Source: Schauerella fraxinea
GTDB lineage: Bacteria > Pseudomonadota > Gammaproteobacteria > Burkholderiales > Burkholderiaceae_B
Assembly: GCA_030849945.1 (NCBI GenBank)
Contig: JAVDKK010000004.1
Location: 1 to 64,000, forward strand
Reading direction: 5' to 3'
DNA length: 64,000 nt
Position numbers and translations under genes: made by a program. Each line of letters begins with the position of its first letter. Within the stretch, counting starts at the first letter, position 1. Positions 29,377-37,396 of this stretch are shown here, in pieces. Under the pieces are notes generated by a model. That model did no database searches. It saw only the letters and a program-made list of their open reading frames with translations, and was not told where the DNA came from.

Positions 29377-30794
29377 CGCCGCACCCCCGACGATCGCAAC
29401 ACGCCTTCCGAATGACCGAGACGCGCTTGCCAGAAAGGACGAAATGCGTTGGCCCATTCATGCAAACCGTCTTCACGCGGCGCGGGCCGCGAGTAGTAGG
29501 TTTGCGCGCTAGCCTCGACGTGTACGACATCTTGTCGCGAAAAACCGCCATGGCCATACCGTGATGCCGCAGCGCGAACAGCACTGGCAGCACCCGTTGT
29601 GCGAAGCCGGCTCGCGGGTAGCATGAGCTGCAGACGAAACCCCAGGACTTCGTCCCGTCGATCGGGATCGATATCGAAGGTTGTTGGCAGGCCAACAAAG
29701 CGACCATTGCGGGCGTTCATCAGCCCGTACGAATTGGCGAGCGGATTGGCGCTGCCGTCAAAAATATCCCAATCGGTTTCGCGCTCGACCCAGCGCCAGA
29801 AATCGATTTCGCTGAAGTCTGACGGCGGGCGATCAACATGCGGCAGCCCAGTGCCAGCCGTGCCTACGCGCTCATTGACGATGCCCCAACCCATGGCGTA
29901 CTCACGAAAATAGCAGCCAATGTACTTATTCGATCGCAGCGCGTGATACGACTGGGTATCGGCGCTGCGCCACACGCCGTTCTTATCGAGCCATGTGGTG
30001 CCGCGCCGACGCAACTCGTGCCGCCGCATCGGACAGCGGTGGCTCACCGGCCAGGGATTGCGCGCCGTGTGATTGCGCGCGTCCAAGAAACCGTAGCGCT
30101 CGACGGCGCGGCGCACGACGCTTCCAAAGCGGCTCGCGGTGCGATGGGAACGTCGTGCCAAGAACCCTGACGTGTTGTCATCTGAAATGGCGGCGCGAAT
30201 CGTATCGCCCTGCGTGTCCACCGTCGCATCGACTGTGGCCACCGGAACGTCGGGATAATTCGTGCGCAAGACGGCATGAATCGCTTCGTTACGCGTCTGC
30301 GCCAGCTGACCGGAAATCGTGGCCGCAGTATCGGCGAGCACCTCGTGCACAACCGTATCGTGCGCTGCCATCGCCGCCATCAATGCCGAAGCATCTCCTG
30401 GCGCTGCCAACGGCTGCCGATAAGCCATGGCATGCTGTGCGCCAAAAAACATGGCGATGACGGTGGAAGGCGGATTGCCGCGCGCGCTCTGCTTCGATTG
30501 GGCGGCCATGAAATCAGCTGCCGACGCGAGGGTCGCCAGATGCGCCATGGCGACCTGATGCCCGATCTGCGCCCGGTTGATGTATGCCATCATATTGAGC
30601 GCACGCGCCTGCACCAACGCGCCGCTATATGCAGCCGCATCGGCCGCATGTGTCAGGCGCTGACGGGCGAGAATGGTTTGCCCGAGGTCGTACAGCAGGA
30701 CAAGTGCAAGCGACCCTGCACCGGCGAGCACGAGGCCGAGCGCCAACGCCTGACCTCGTTGCCCACGTTCGACAAAAGCGCCGGTGCACCTCAC
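29373..30794 (-). CDS. TadG-like pilus-associated protein
   Basis: A 473-residue protein with a short cytoplasmic N-terminus (RGQRGQALALGLVLAG), one membrane helix and a long exported domain. It contains the motif TILARQRLTHAADAAAYSGALVQARALNMMAYINRAQIGHQ, in two parts typical of TadG-like and related Flp-associated proteins. The start is a GTG that overlaps the Flp-like gene's stop by 4 nt. Confidence 0.8.
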   Translation of the reverse strand: MRCTGAFVERGQRGQALALGLVLAGAGSLALVLLYDLGQTILARQRLTHAADAAAYSGALVQARALNMMAYINRAQIGHQVAMAHLATLASAADFMAAQSKQSARGNPPSTVIAMFFGAQHAMAYRQPLAAPGDASALMAAMAAHDTVVHEVLADTAATISGQLAQTRNEAIHAVLRTNYPDVPVATVDATVDTQGDTIRAAISDDNTSGFLARRSHRTASRFGSVVRRAVERYGFLDARNHTARNPWPVSHRCPMRRHELRRRGTTWLDKNGVWRSADTQSYHALRSNKYIGCYFREYAMGWGIVNERVGTAGTGLPHVDRPPSDFSEIDFWRWVERETDWDIFDGSANPLANSYGLMNARNGRFVGLPTTFDIDPDRRDEVLGFRLQLMLPASRLRTTGAASAVRAAASRYGHGGFSRQDVVHVEASAQTYYSRPAPREDGLHEWANAFRPFWQARLGHSEGVLRSSGVRR

Positions 30795-31054
30795 TTCGCG
30801 GCTCCCGCTTGGCCGGTGAATGACTTCAATGACTTGGCCTTGGCTTGAGCGGCAGCCTTGCCTGCCGCATCTTGTGCCATGCGACTTTGATCGCTGCCGT
30901 CTTCACCGGCCAATTCACGCGCCATCGCAGCCGTTTGCGAACGAACGACTTGCCCGAACAATTGATAGACACCGATCGCGGCCACCGCGACCAATGCCAC
31001 GATCACGATGTACTCGGTCATGCCTTGCCCGCCCTGACGATGTTTGACGTTCAT
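30791..31054 (-). CDS. Flp-type pilin-like protein, first gene of the Tad operon
   Basis: An 87-residue protein with an Flp-type leader: RQGG then QGMTEY, which gives Gly at -1 and Glu-Tyr at +5/+6 as in prepilins cut by TadV-type peptidases, followed by the hydrophobic helix IVIVALVAVAAIGVYQLFG. The C-terminus is longer and more charged than in a standard Flp major pilin (about 50 residues after the helix, Ala/Lys/Gln-rich), so it could be a major or a minor pilin. The ATG at 31054 is preferred to an upstream in-frame start at 31114, which would place 20 extra residues before the leader. The 147 bp up to the divergent DoxX gene must hold the operon promoter; I could not pin it. Confidence 0.8.
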   Translation of the reverse strand: MNVKHRQGGQGMTEYIVIVALVAVAAIGVYQLFGQVVRSQTAAMARELAGEDGSDQSRMAQDAAGKAAAQAKAKSLKSFTGQAGAAK

Positions 31055-31201
31055 GCTGTGTGCTCCCAATGCGACATCACGGCAGTGAGTCTGATCGGGC
31101 AGCGGCGCGGTCACAATTCGCAGAAACCGAGGTAGCTAAAAGCGCAGCAATTGGCGGCGCGCGAGACAGCAACGCACTAAGATGGCAGCAGGAGGTTCAC
31201 C

Positions 31202-31591
31202 ATGCACTGGTTCACGCGCACGTTTGTTTTCTTGTGGTTTTTTATCGGCGGCGTTGCGCACTTTGTCGCGGACGACTTATTCGTCATGGTCGTGCCGCCC
31301 GCGATCCCCTGGCCGCTCGCCGTGGTTTACATCAGCGGTGTGTTCGAGCTGCTGGGCGCTTTTGGATTGCTGGTGGCACGTACCCGATACGCGGCGGCAT
31401 TGGGGCTTATCTTGCTCACGATTGCAGTGACGCCGTCTAACGTCTATATGCTGCAGCACGCCGAGAACTTCCCGAATATTCCGCACGCCGTGCTGGTGTG
31501 GCGATTGCCGTTTCAGGTGCTGCTCATGATCATGATTGCGCACGCCGGTGGCATCATCGGCAAGCGATCGCAGCGTCGCGCACGCCCATAA
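31202..31591 (+). CDS. DoxX-like small membrane protein
   Basis: A 129-residue protein with four membrane helices and the family features (FLWFFIGGVAHF, ELLGAFGLLV near helix 2, NVYMLQHAENFPNIPHAVLVWRLPFQ in two parts). DoxX-like proteins are quinone- or redox-linked, but this subgroup is uncharacterised. It is divergent from the Tad operon and followed at once by a terminator. Confidence 0.85.
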   Translation: MHWFTRTFVFLWFFIGGVAHFVADDLFVMVVPPAIPWPLAVVYISGVFELLGAFGLLVARTRYAAALGLILLTIAVTPSNVYMLQHAENFPNIPHAVLVWRLPFQVLLMIMIAHAGGIIGKRSQRRARP

Positions 31592-31592
31592 A

Positions 31593-31616
31593 AAAAGCTG
31601 CCTCGAGGCAGCTTTT
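31593..31616. terminator. Bidirectional terminator between DoxX and the small lipoprotein gene
   Basis: A 24-bp perfect palindrome (AAAAGCTGCC-TCGA-GGCAGCTTTT) with A- and T-runs on both sides. It serves the plus-strand DoxX gene and the minus-strand lipoprotein gene. Confidence 0.88.
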
Positions 31617-31623
31617 CATACGA

Positions 31624-31761
31624 TCACGACCGGCCATGCGGCCAATGAGTGGGATCGGTTATTGGCTTGCAGGCGATATCGTCGTTGGTCGCGGCACAAC
31701 CCGCCAGCACCGTCGTGCCCATCACGAGCGCCACGATCCCGACCATCCGCTGCAACGACAT
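31624..31761 (-). CDS. Small lipoprotein (45 residues)
   Basis: A short open frame starts with ATG at 31761, 15 bp after the stop of the FAH-family gene, and ends at 31624 just before a terminator. The product begins MSLQRMVGIVALVMGTT and has the lipobox VLAGC with the lipidated Cys at residue 22, leaving a mature peptide of about 24 residues with one further Cys and three His/Trp-rich positions near the end (DPTHWPH). The Lol-type lipobox, operon position and terminator support it as a real gene; function is unknown. No strong Shine-Dalgarno is seen. Confidence 0.7.
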   Translation of the reverse strand: MSLQRMVGIVALVMGTTVLAGCAATNDDIACKPITDPTHWPHGRS

Positions 31762-31776
31762 TCGCGCGGCGCGCAC

Positions 31777-32472
31777 TTAAACGATGCGAACGCTGAGTTC
31801 ACCCAGGCCGTCTACACCGCCCGTGATGATGTTGCCGCGAACTACCGCGCCCACACCTTCCGGCGTACCGGTGAAAATGAGGTCGCCGGGTTGCAGCTCG
31901 AACAGTCCCGACAGATACGAGATGCTTTCGGGAATATTCCAGATCATCTGCGACAGATCGCTGCTCTGCTTGCGTTGACCGTCGACGTCAAGCCAGATCG
32001 CGCCTTTGTCCAGTACGCCCGTTTTGCTCTTGGGATGGATGGGACCGATCGGCGCCGACTGATCGAACGCCTTGCCCACTTCCCAGGGCCGGCCTTGTTT
32101 CTTGGCTTCGCCTTGCAGATCGCGACGGGTCATGTCCAGACCCAAGGCATAGCCCCAGACCAGTTCATTGGCATCCTCGACCGGCACATCCTTGCCGCCC
32201 TTGCCCAACACCACAACCAATTCCATTTCGTAATGGAGGTTGGCAGTCTTGGTGGGGTAAGGCATTTCGCCGGTGTCGCCATCGGCGATCGCCAGAATGG
32301 CATCGGCCGGTTTGCAAAAGAAAAACGGATCTTCGCGACCGGTGAAGCCCATTTCCTTGGCATGCTCGGCATAGTTGCGGCCGACACAATACACACGGCG
32401 TACCGGAAAACCTTGCTCGCTGCCCACGACCGGCACGGCGACAACGGGTGCCGGCTCAAACACATATTCCAT
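31777..32472 (-). CDS. Fumarylacetoacetate hydrolase family protein
   Basis: A 231-residue FAH-fold enzyme. The metal/substrate motifs are YCVGRNYAEHAKEMG, then HYEMELVVVLGKGG (acidic metal ligands in YEMEL) and TGTPEGVGAVVRG. Such single-domain members are typically hydrolases, decarboxylases or oxaloacetate tautomerases of keto acids; the substrate cannot be set from sequence alone. The ATG at 32472 fits the family N-terminus, whereas a longer frame to 32559 runs through the upstream hairpin. Confidence 0.9.
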   Translation of the reverse strand: MEYVFEPAPVVAVPVVGSEQGFPVRRVYCVGRNYAEHAKEMGFTGREDPFFFCKPADAILAIADGDTGEMPYPTKTANLHYEMELVVVLGKGGKDVPVEDANELVWGYALGLDMTRRDLQGEAKKQGRPWEVGKAFDQSAPIGPIHPKSKTGVLDKGAIWLDVDGQRKQSSDLSQMIWNIPESISYLSGLFELQPGDLIFTGTPEGVGAVVRGNIITGGVDGLGELSVRIV

Positions 32473-32537
32473 GATCACATCCACCTGAGTTGACCTACGA
32501 CTTGAATAAGCAATGCCTGACGTGCCGGGCTGCGAGG

Positions 32538-32569
32538 GGACGTTTGGGTGCTCAAGCACCCAAACGTCC
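32538..32569. terminator. Long perfect hairpin after ppa
   Basis: A 15-bp perfect stem (GGACGTTTGGGTGCT with AGCACCCAAACGTCC, 2-nt spacer) lies 11 bp downstream of the ppa stop. There is no U-run on either strand, so it may be a weak terminator or an mRNA 3'-end stabiliser. Confidence 0.6.
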
Positions 32570-32580
32570 GCCCACGCGAT

Positions 32581-33114
32581 TTACTTGCCCGCGTTGTAGC
32601 GATCGCGGCTGCGAATGATCTCGGCGCGCGCTTCATCGGCGCCCTTCCAGCCCTTCACCTTGACCCACTTGCCCTTTTCGAGGTCTTTGTAGTGCTCGAA
32701 GAAGTGCTGAATGCGCGCCAGGTCTTCGACCGGCAGATCTTCAGGCTTGGTGATGTTGCGGTACGGCGGGTAAAGCTTCTCGACCGGCACGGCGAGCAAC
32801 TTGGCGTCGCCACCGGCTTCGTCGTCCATTTCGAGCACGCCGATCGCCCGGCAGCGGATGACCGCGCCGATCTGGATCGGGAACGGGGTCATGACCAGCA
32901 CGTCGGCGGGATCGCCGTCGTCAGAAATCGTCTGCGGAATGTAGCCGTAGTTGCACGGATAGTGCATGGCCGTCAGCATGAAGCGATCGACGAAGATGGC
33001 GCCCGAATCCTTGTCCACCTCATATTTGACCGGATCGGCGTTCATGGGGATTTCAATAATGACATTGAACTCGTCCGGCAGCTTGGCGCCGGCTTCGACT
33101 CGATCGAGACTCAT
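32581..33114 (-). CDS. ppa: Inorganic pyrophosphatase (family I)
   Basis: It hydrolyses pyrophosphate to two phosphates, pulling biosynthetic reactions forward. The 177-residue length is normal for bacterial family I enzymes. Active-site blocks are EIPMNADPVKYEVDK, CNYGYIPQTISDDGDPADVLV (with the DGDPAD metal-binding motif) and KDLEKGKWVKVKGW. It lies 49 bp after hemY on the same strand. Confidence 0.97.
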   Translation of the reverse strand: MSLDRVEAGAKLPDEFNVIIEIPMNADPVKYEVDKDSGAIFVDRFMLTAMHYPCNYGYIPQTISDDGDPADVLVMTPFPIQIGAVIRCRAIGVLEMDDEAGGDAKLLAVPVEKLYPPYRNITKPEDLPVEDLARIQHFFEHYKDLEKGKWVKVKGWKGADEARAEIIRSRDRYNAGK

Positions 33115-33163
33115 CGATAAAACCTTTGAAAAAGAAAATTAAGCTAAGGGCAGTATGCCCGGA

Positions 33164-34726
33164 TCAGTGATTGGACCCACGGCGGTCATTGCGATCGTCG
33201 CTGCGCCGTTTGCCGTCTTCCAGTGCCGCTTCGTCGATCTCGGCTAGTGGAATCGGCGCGCTATCGAAATACTCTTCGATATCGACCGATGACGCCGGTG
33301 CGATAACGGCATCGGGTGGCGGGGTGGGCAGGTCCATGCTGCGCGCATCCGGATCGAGCACATAATCCGATGCCGTAGCAGGAACCGGCGCCGCACGCGG
33401 CAGCTCAGGGGCCGGGTACGTGCCGGACCGAGAGACATCGTCGCCGGTGTCGTCATCGAAAGCGCCTTCGGCATCGAGACGGTGGGGATCGGCGCGCATA
33501 TCGGCCGCAGGCAGAGCAGTGTCGAATGCCAGGCTGGGCAAGGCCATGCCAACCGCAGTGGCCAGACGCCAGTGACGCATCGCTTCGTTGGGGCGTTCGA
33601 GACGGTCGTACAGGCTACCCAGAAGCGCATGCGCTTGTGCATCGCTGCGCAGTTGCACACTGCGACGAAGATAACGCTCGGCCGGTCCCCAAAGCTGACC
33701 CGTCAAACACAGCACGCCCAGGGCGGTGAGAATATCCGGGTCATTGGGGCGGGTCTGCAGCCAGCTCTCAGCCTTTTCAAGGCGACGCGGCACTTGTGAC
33801 GTGTCGCACCGCGCATAGGCAGCAACGAGCGACGGCAGAAACTGGCGTGCGATGGCAGCTTCGAGAATACGCGCCGCTTCATCGGGTTCGCCGGCGGCTT
33901 CAAACGACATCGCGCCGGCCAAAGCGATTTCCGGCAGCAGCTTTTCGTCCGACTTGAGTTCTTTCCAGAGCAAGCGCCAGTTCTCACCCGAGGCAGCCTG
34001 CAGGCGCGCAGCACTGGCGGTGCCGATGAGGCGCTCGGCATCCACTTTCGACATGGCGTTGCGACGCGAGAGCGAACGCGCTAACGCAAAGACGCGTTCG
34101 TGATTACTGAGTTCGCGTTCAGCGCGGAGAACCAGACGCAAGGTGTTCAGATGGCGTGCGCCGCCATCTTGAAGAGGCTCAAGCACCGCCAATGCCTCAC
34201 GCGCCTTGCCTTCTTCCAGCAAGAGATCGGCAGTGACGGTGGCCACGGCCTCATTCAGTCCGGCGTCGCCACCGGCACTTTCCCGGGCCCGATCGAGCAT
34301 CAGATCGCGGCGAACGCCCTCGCCCAAACCATGTGCGGCACGCGCGGCCGACAACGCAGCCAACACGCGGCGGCTTTTGACCTTGGTTTGATCGTAGAGC
34401 TTAGCCAGATCCTTCTCGGCATGCGCAAAGCGGCCTTCGAGAAGTTCGGTCCAACCACGCTCAAGGAGTTCGTGATCGCGCGCTTGCGCACGCTTGCCCC
34501 GCCATGAACGAACGCGCGACGGAATGGCAATCAGCCACGCGAAGAATCGCAGGCCAACATACACTAAGACGAACGACGCGATGATGAGCAACACGGCGAG
34601 TGTGAGCGACAGCTCAATGCGCCACGGGTACACCAGCAGCAACACGTTGCCGGCGTGGGATTGCAGCGTCACAGCCAGTGCGACCGCGACCACCGCCAGT
34701 AGGAGGGTCCAGAACCAGGTACGCAT
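33164..34726 (-). CDS. hemY: HemY-type TPR membrane protein
   Basis: A 520-residue protein with two N-terminal membrane helices (about 5-25 and 40-62), the HemY_N domain and TPR-like helical repeats. The proteobacterial HemY (distinct from Gram-positive protoporphyrinogen oxidase HemY) is encoded with haem genes, but its role is unsettled. The C-terminal 120 residues are an acidic, Pro/Asp-rich extension ending in a charged tail. It starts 3 bp from the end of hemX. Confidence 0.9.
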   Translation of the reverse strand: MRTWFWTLLLAVVAVALAVTLQSHAGNVLLLVYPWRIELSLTLAVLLIIASFVLVYVGLRFFAWLIAIPSRVRSWRGKRAQARDHELLERGWTELLEGRFAHAEKDLAKLYDQTKVKSRRVLAALSAARAAHGLGEGVRRDLMLDRARESAGGDAGLNEAVATVTADLLLEEGKAREALAVLEPLQDGGARHLNTLRLVLRAERELSNHERVFALARSLSRRNAMSKVDAERLIGTASAARLQAASGENWRLLWKELKSDEKLLPEIALAGAMSFEAAGEPDEAARILEAAIARQFLPSLVAAYARCDTSQVPRRLEKAESWLQTRPNDPDILTALGVLCLTGQLWGPAERYLRRSVQLRSDAQAHALLGSLYDRLERPNEAMRHWRLATAVGMALPSLAFDTALPAADMRADPHRLDAEGAFDDDTGDDVSRSGTYPAPELPRAAPVPATASDYVLDPDARSMDLPTPPPDAVIAPASSVDIEEYFDSAPIPLAEIDEAALEDGKRRSDDRNDRRGSNH

Positions 34727-34729
34727 GGT

Positions 34730-36538
34730 TTAACCTTGTTCGCGTGGCGTTGCGGTTGCGGCCCGCATTGCCGCCACAGCATTCAGACTATTGGTCACGT
34801 CGGGCAGCGGATCCGCAATCCGGGTTTGCTCGAGTTCACGCGCAAGTGTCAGTGCCGCGACGGTATCCGCAGCGCGGTTATCGAAGTAGCGCGTCAACGT
34901 GGTGACGACGTTTTGCATTTCGCTTTGCCAAATCGCGGGTTGACGCATCAACAGCGAAAGCTGAACCGCCAAGAGGCGCTGACGTACCGTGGCCCGCAAC
35001 TGATCGGCCTGCTCGGGCGACAGAATCAGCGCTTCGGGCTGATCGACACGCTGGACACGAATCAAGTCGCCCAATTCATGCGCCAGTGACGATCCCGCCC
35101 GGCTCGGCCAGGAGGCAATCTCGGCGCGCCAGTGCTGATACCAGGGCGCATCCGCGGGCAACGCGGGCTCGACGGCCACCGGCGCCGGCGGCAAGCCGGA
35201 CGACAATGGCGTGCCGGTCGCCATGCCACCCGGCACGGCGCCATCGGGCACGAGCAACGGGGCGCGCATCACCATGGCGGCCAGACGATCGATTCGCGCC
35301 GATTGTGCGGCGACATCCACTGTGGCCACGCCGCGCAGGCGATCCAGATCGCCATTGATCGATTCTTGAAGGCTGGCAAACCGCGGACGATCGGCACGAG
35401 CGAGACGGGACTGCGCCGTTTCGAGCGCAACGATCGCGTTATTGACGTTACCTGCCAAACGGAGCTGCTGGCTGGCGATCGTCAACAGACGGTCGATGTC
35501 GTTAAGCAAAACGTCGTCGCTACCGGTGTCGTTAAAGCTCTGCCACGCTTGCTCGAGCGCGCTGTATTGGCTTTGCGCTTCACGCAAGGCATTCTCGAGT
35601 CCCGCGACCTTGCCGGCCTGCGCTTGCGACAGCGCCAAAGACTCGCGCGCACTGTTGCGCGTCTGGTCGAGCTGTGTGCTCAAGCCATCCAACCTGGAGG
35701 CGATTTCGCGACCGGCTTTCTCGGATTGCTGACGTTGAAACCACAGCGCCGACCCCATGGCCAGGCAAAGCAGGACGAGAATGATCACCGCAACAGGCAA
35801 GCCACCGCGCTTGGCGGGCTTGCCCGACCCTCGGCCTGGAGGCGGCGGCGGCGGAGGAATGGTGCGGCCTGAACCGCCATCGGATGACTTGTCCAGCTTC
35901 ACGCCTGCGTCAGTGACGCCCGGCTTATCCGCAGAGAACGGCTTGTCCGTGGATGCGCTACCGGTCGGCGTCTTGTCGCCGCCCAGCGGCTTATCGGCAC
36001 TGAACGGTTTCTCGATACTGTTCGATCGATCGAGACTGAACGGCTTCTCAAGGCTGGACACCTTGTCGGCGCCCAACGGCTTATCAGAAGGCGAGGCCTT
36101 GTCCGCTGCAAGCGGTTTATCCACGTTCAACGGTTTATCCGTCCCGAGCGGTTTATCTATCGCCACCGATTTGTCGGTCAAACCTGGTTTATCCGATACG
36201 ACCGGCTTATCTGTCACACCCGATTTGTCCGTGCTGTACGGCTTCTCCGTGGCAAAAGACTTATCCACCGTCGGCACCTTATCGGCCGCAACCGGCGGCA
36301 GCGTGCCACCTATCGGCGGCGGCGCGACGGGAGCACTTCCCGCAGCCGCTACCGGCTGATCGGCCGCAGGCACCGTTTTTGTGGTGACCTGTACAGGCGC
36401 AACTGGCTTGTCGCTGGTGGGAGGGACGACAGGCGTCGAAGTGACGCTCGCCGAAGAGGACGTGGCCGAAGGCCCCTCTGACTTGCCGGAGGCGGCGGAT
36501 GTTGCTGCCGGATCGAGATCGGATGTCGTTTTTGTCAT
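34730..36538 (-). CDS. hemX: HemX-type membrane protein with repetitive N-terminal arm
   Basis: A 602-residue protein that keeps the HemX domain (coiled coil after the membrane helix, about 275-330, then a periplasmic-type helical domain with SQQLRLAGNVNNAIVALETA and WYQHWRAEIASWPSRAGSSL). It is often annotated as a uroporphyrinogen-III methyltransferase, but the family lacks a SUMT domain and its function is unproven. The single membrane helix (GLPVAVIILVLLCLAMGSAL) is preceded by a Pro-rich stretch and about 230 cytoplasmic residues, about 130 of which are degenerate DKPxxxx repeats. ATG at 36538 is chosen over an upstream start at 36586, which would overlap hemD. Confidence 0.88.
   Translation of the reverse strand: MTKTTSDLDPAATSAASGKSEGPSATSSSASVTSTPVVPPTSDKPVAPVQVTTKTVPAADQPVAAAGSAPVAPPPIGGTLPPVAADKVPTVDKSFATEKPYSTDKSGVTDKPVVSDKPGLTDKSVAIDKPLGTDKPLNVDKPLAADKASPSDKPLGADKVSSLEKPFSLDRSNSIEKPFSADKPLGGDKTPTGSASTDKPFSADKPGVTDAGVKLDKSSDGGSGRTIPPPPPPPGRGSGKPAKRGGLPVAVIILVLLCLAMGSALWFQRQQSEKAGREIASRLDGLSTQLDQTRNSARESLALSQAQAGKVAGLENALREAQSQYSALEQAWQSFNDTGSDDVLLNDIDRLLTIASQQLRLAGNVNNAIVALETAQSRLARADRPRFASLQESINGDLDRLRGVATVDVAAQSARIDRLAAMVMRAPLLVPDGAVPGGMATGTPLSSGLPPAPVAVEPALPADAPWYQHWRAEIASWPSRAGSSLAHELGDLIRVQRVDQPEALILSPEQADQLRATVRQRLLAVQLSLLMRQPAIWQSEMQNVVTTLTRYFDNRAADTVAALTLARELEQTRIADPLPDVTNSLNAVAAMRAATATPREQG
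35884..36280 (-). repeat. Degenerate 24-bp coding repeats (DKPLxxxD-type) in hemX
   Basis: Around 16 imperfect 8-residue units with D-K-P/S spacing (for example VSDKPGLTDKSVAIDKPLGT) cover the cytoplasmic arm before the membrane helix. At the DNA level the recurring element is GGCTTATC or GGTTTATC every 24 to 30 bp on the plus strand. Confidence 0.85.
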
Positions 36539-36575
36539 GTCGCGATTGTAAGCTGTCGCAGCGCACGCAATGGAT

Positions 36576-37367
36576 TCAAGTCGCAACGAAGGCGTTGAAC
36601 ATTGCGGTGTCTGTGGGTAAGCAGGTTTTTACCACTGGCGCGCCTGCCCCGCCAGTCGGCAGGGCGCGCAAATAGGCAGCCAATTTCTCGTGCGTCACTA
36701 CGCAAGTGCAGTGCCGCCACCACGGGAGCACACCTGCGCGGCTGATATTGGCCACGACGGCATCGATACCCTCGCGGCTGGTCAAGAGCCAGGTGGGTGC
36801 AACGCCGCGATCCGCCCAGCCCTGAAGCAGCGCAATGTTTGCGGGCGTCCAGATCACGGCATGGCGCCCGTAGGCGGCATGAATGGTGACGACTGCACCA
36901 CTGTCGTGCAGACGTTGAGCGAGCCATTCGCGGCCCATTTCACCGCGGACGATGAGCACCCGCCGAGGCGCCGGCCGCAGCGCCGCGATGGCAGGCCACA
37001 GTGCTTCGGAGTCGCGCGAGGCGCCACGCGGATCGGGCGCGACGATCTCTTGTTGCGCCAAACCCAATCCCGCGGCAGCGATAGCTTGGGCGGTCGCCTC
37101 ACCCACGGCGGCCACCCGCGAGGAAGCGGGCCAACGGCCTGCCGGGTCACACGCACGCCACTGTTCGGCATACGCACGGGCGGCCTGGCCGCTCACGAAC
37201 ACGATCAAATCGAACGCATTGGGATGAGGGAACGTGGCGGCATCGGGCGCGAGCGGCTCGATGCGCAGCGCCGGCAAGATCACCGTCGTCCATTGGCGGG
37301 CCGCAAGCTGCTCGGCCAGCGCATCGTTGCGCCCAGCGGGACGCGTCAATACGGCGATCGGAGACAT
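36576..37367 (-). CDS. hemD: Uroporphyrinogen-III synthase
   Basis: It closes and inverts ring D of hydroxymethylbilane to give uroporphyrinogen III, the branch point to haem and sirohaem. The 263-residue protein shows the family's N-terminal VLTRPAGRNDALAEQL, the mid-region IVFVSGQAARAYAEQW, the hinge AAVGEATAQAIAAAGL and the C-terminal LLTSREGIDAVVANI. It lies 29 bp from hemC and 37 bp before hemX. Confidence 0.93.
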   Translation of the reverse strand: MSPIAVLTRPAGRNDALAEQLAARQWTTVILPALRIEPLAPDAATFPHPNAFDLIVFVSGQAARAYAEQWRACDPAGRWPASSRVAAVGEATAQAIAAAGLGLAQQEIVAPDPRGASRDSEALWPAIAALRPAPRRVLIVRGEMGREWLAQRLHDSGAVVTIHAAYGRHAVIWTPANIALLQGWADRGVAPTWLLTSREGIDAVVANISRAGVLPWWRHCTCVVTHEKLAAYLRALPTGGAGAPVVKTCLPTDTAMFNAFVAT

Positions 37368-37396
37368 GCCTGCCCTCCCCTGGATACAGCAGAACG

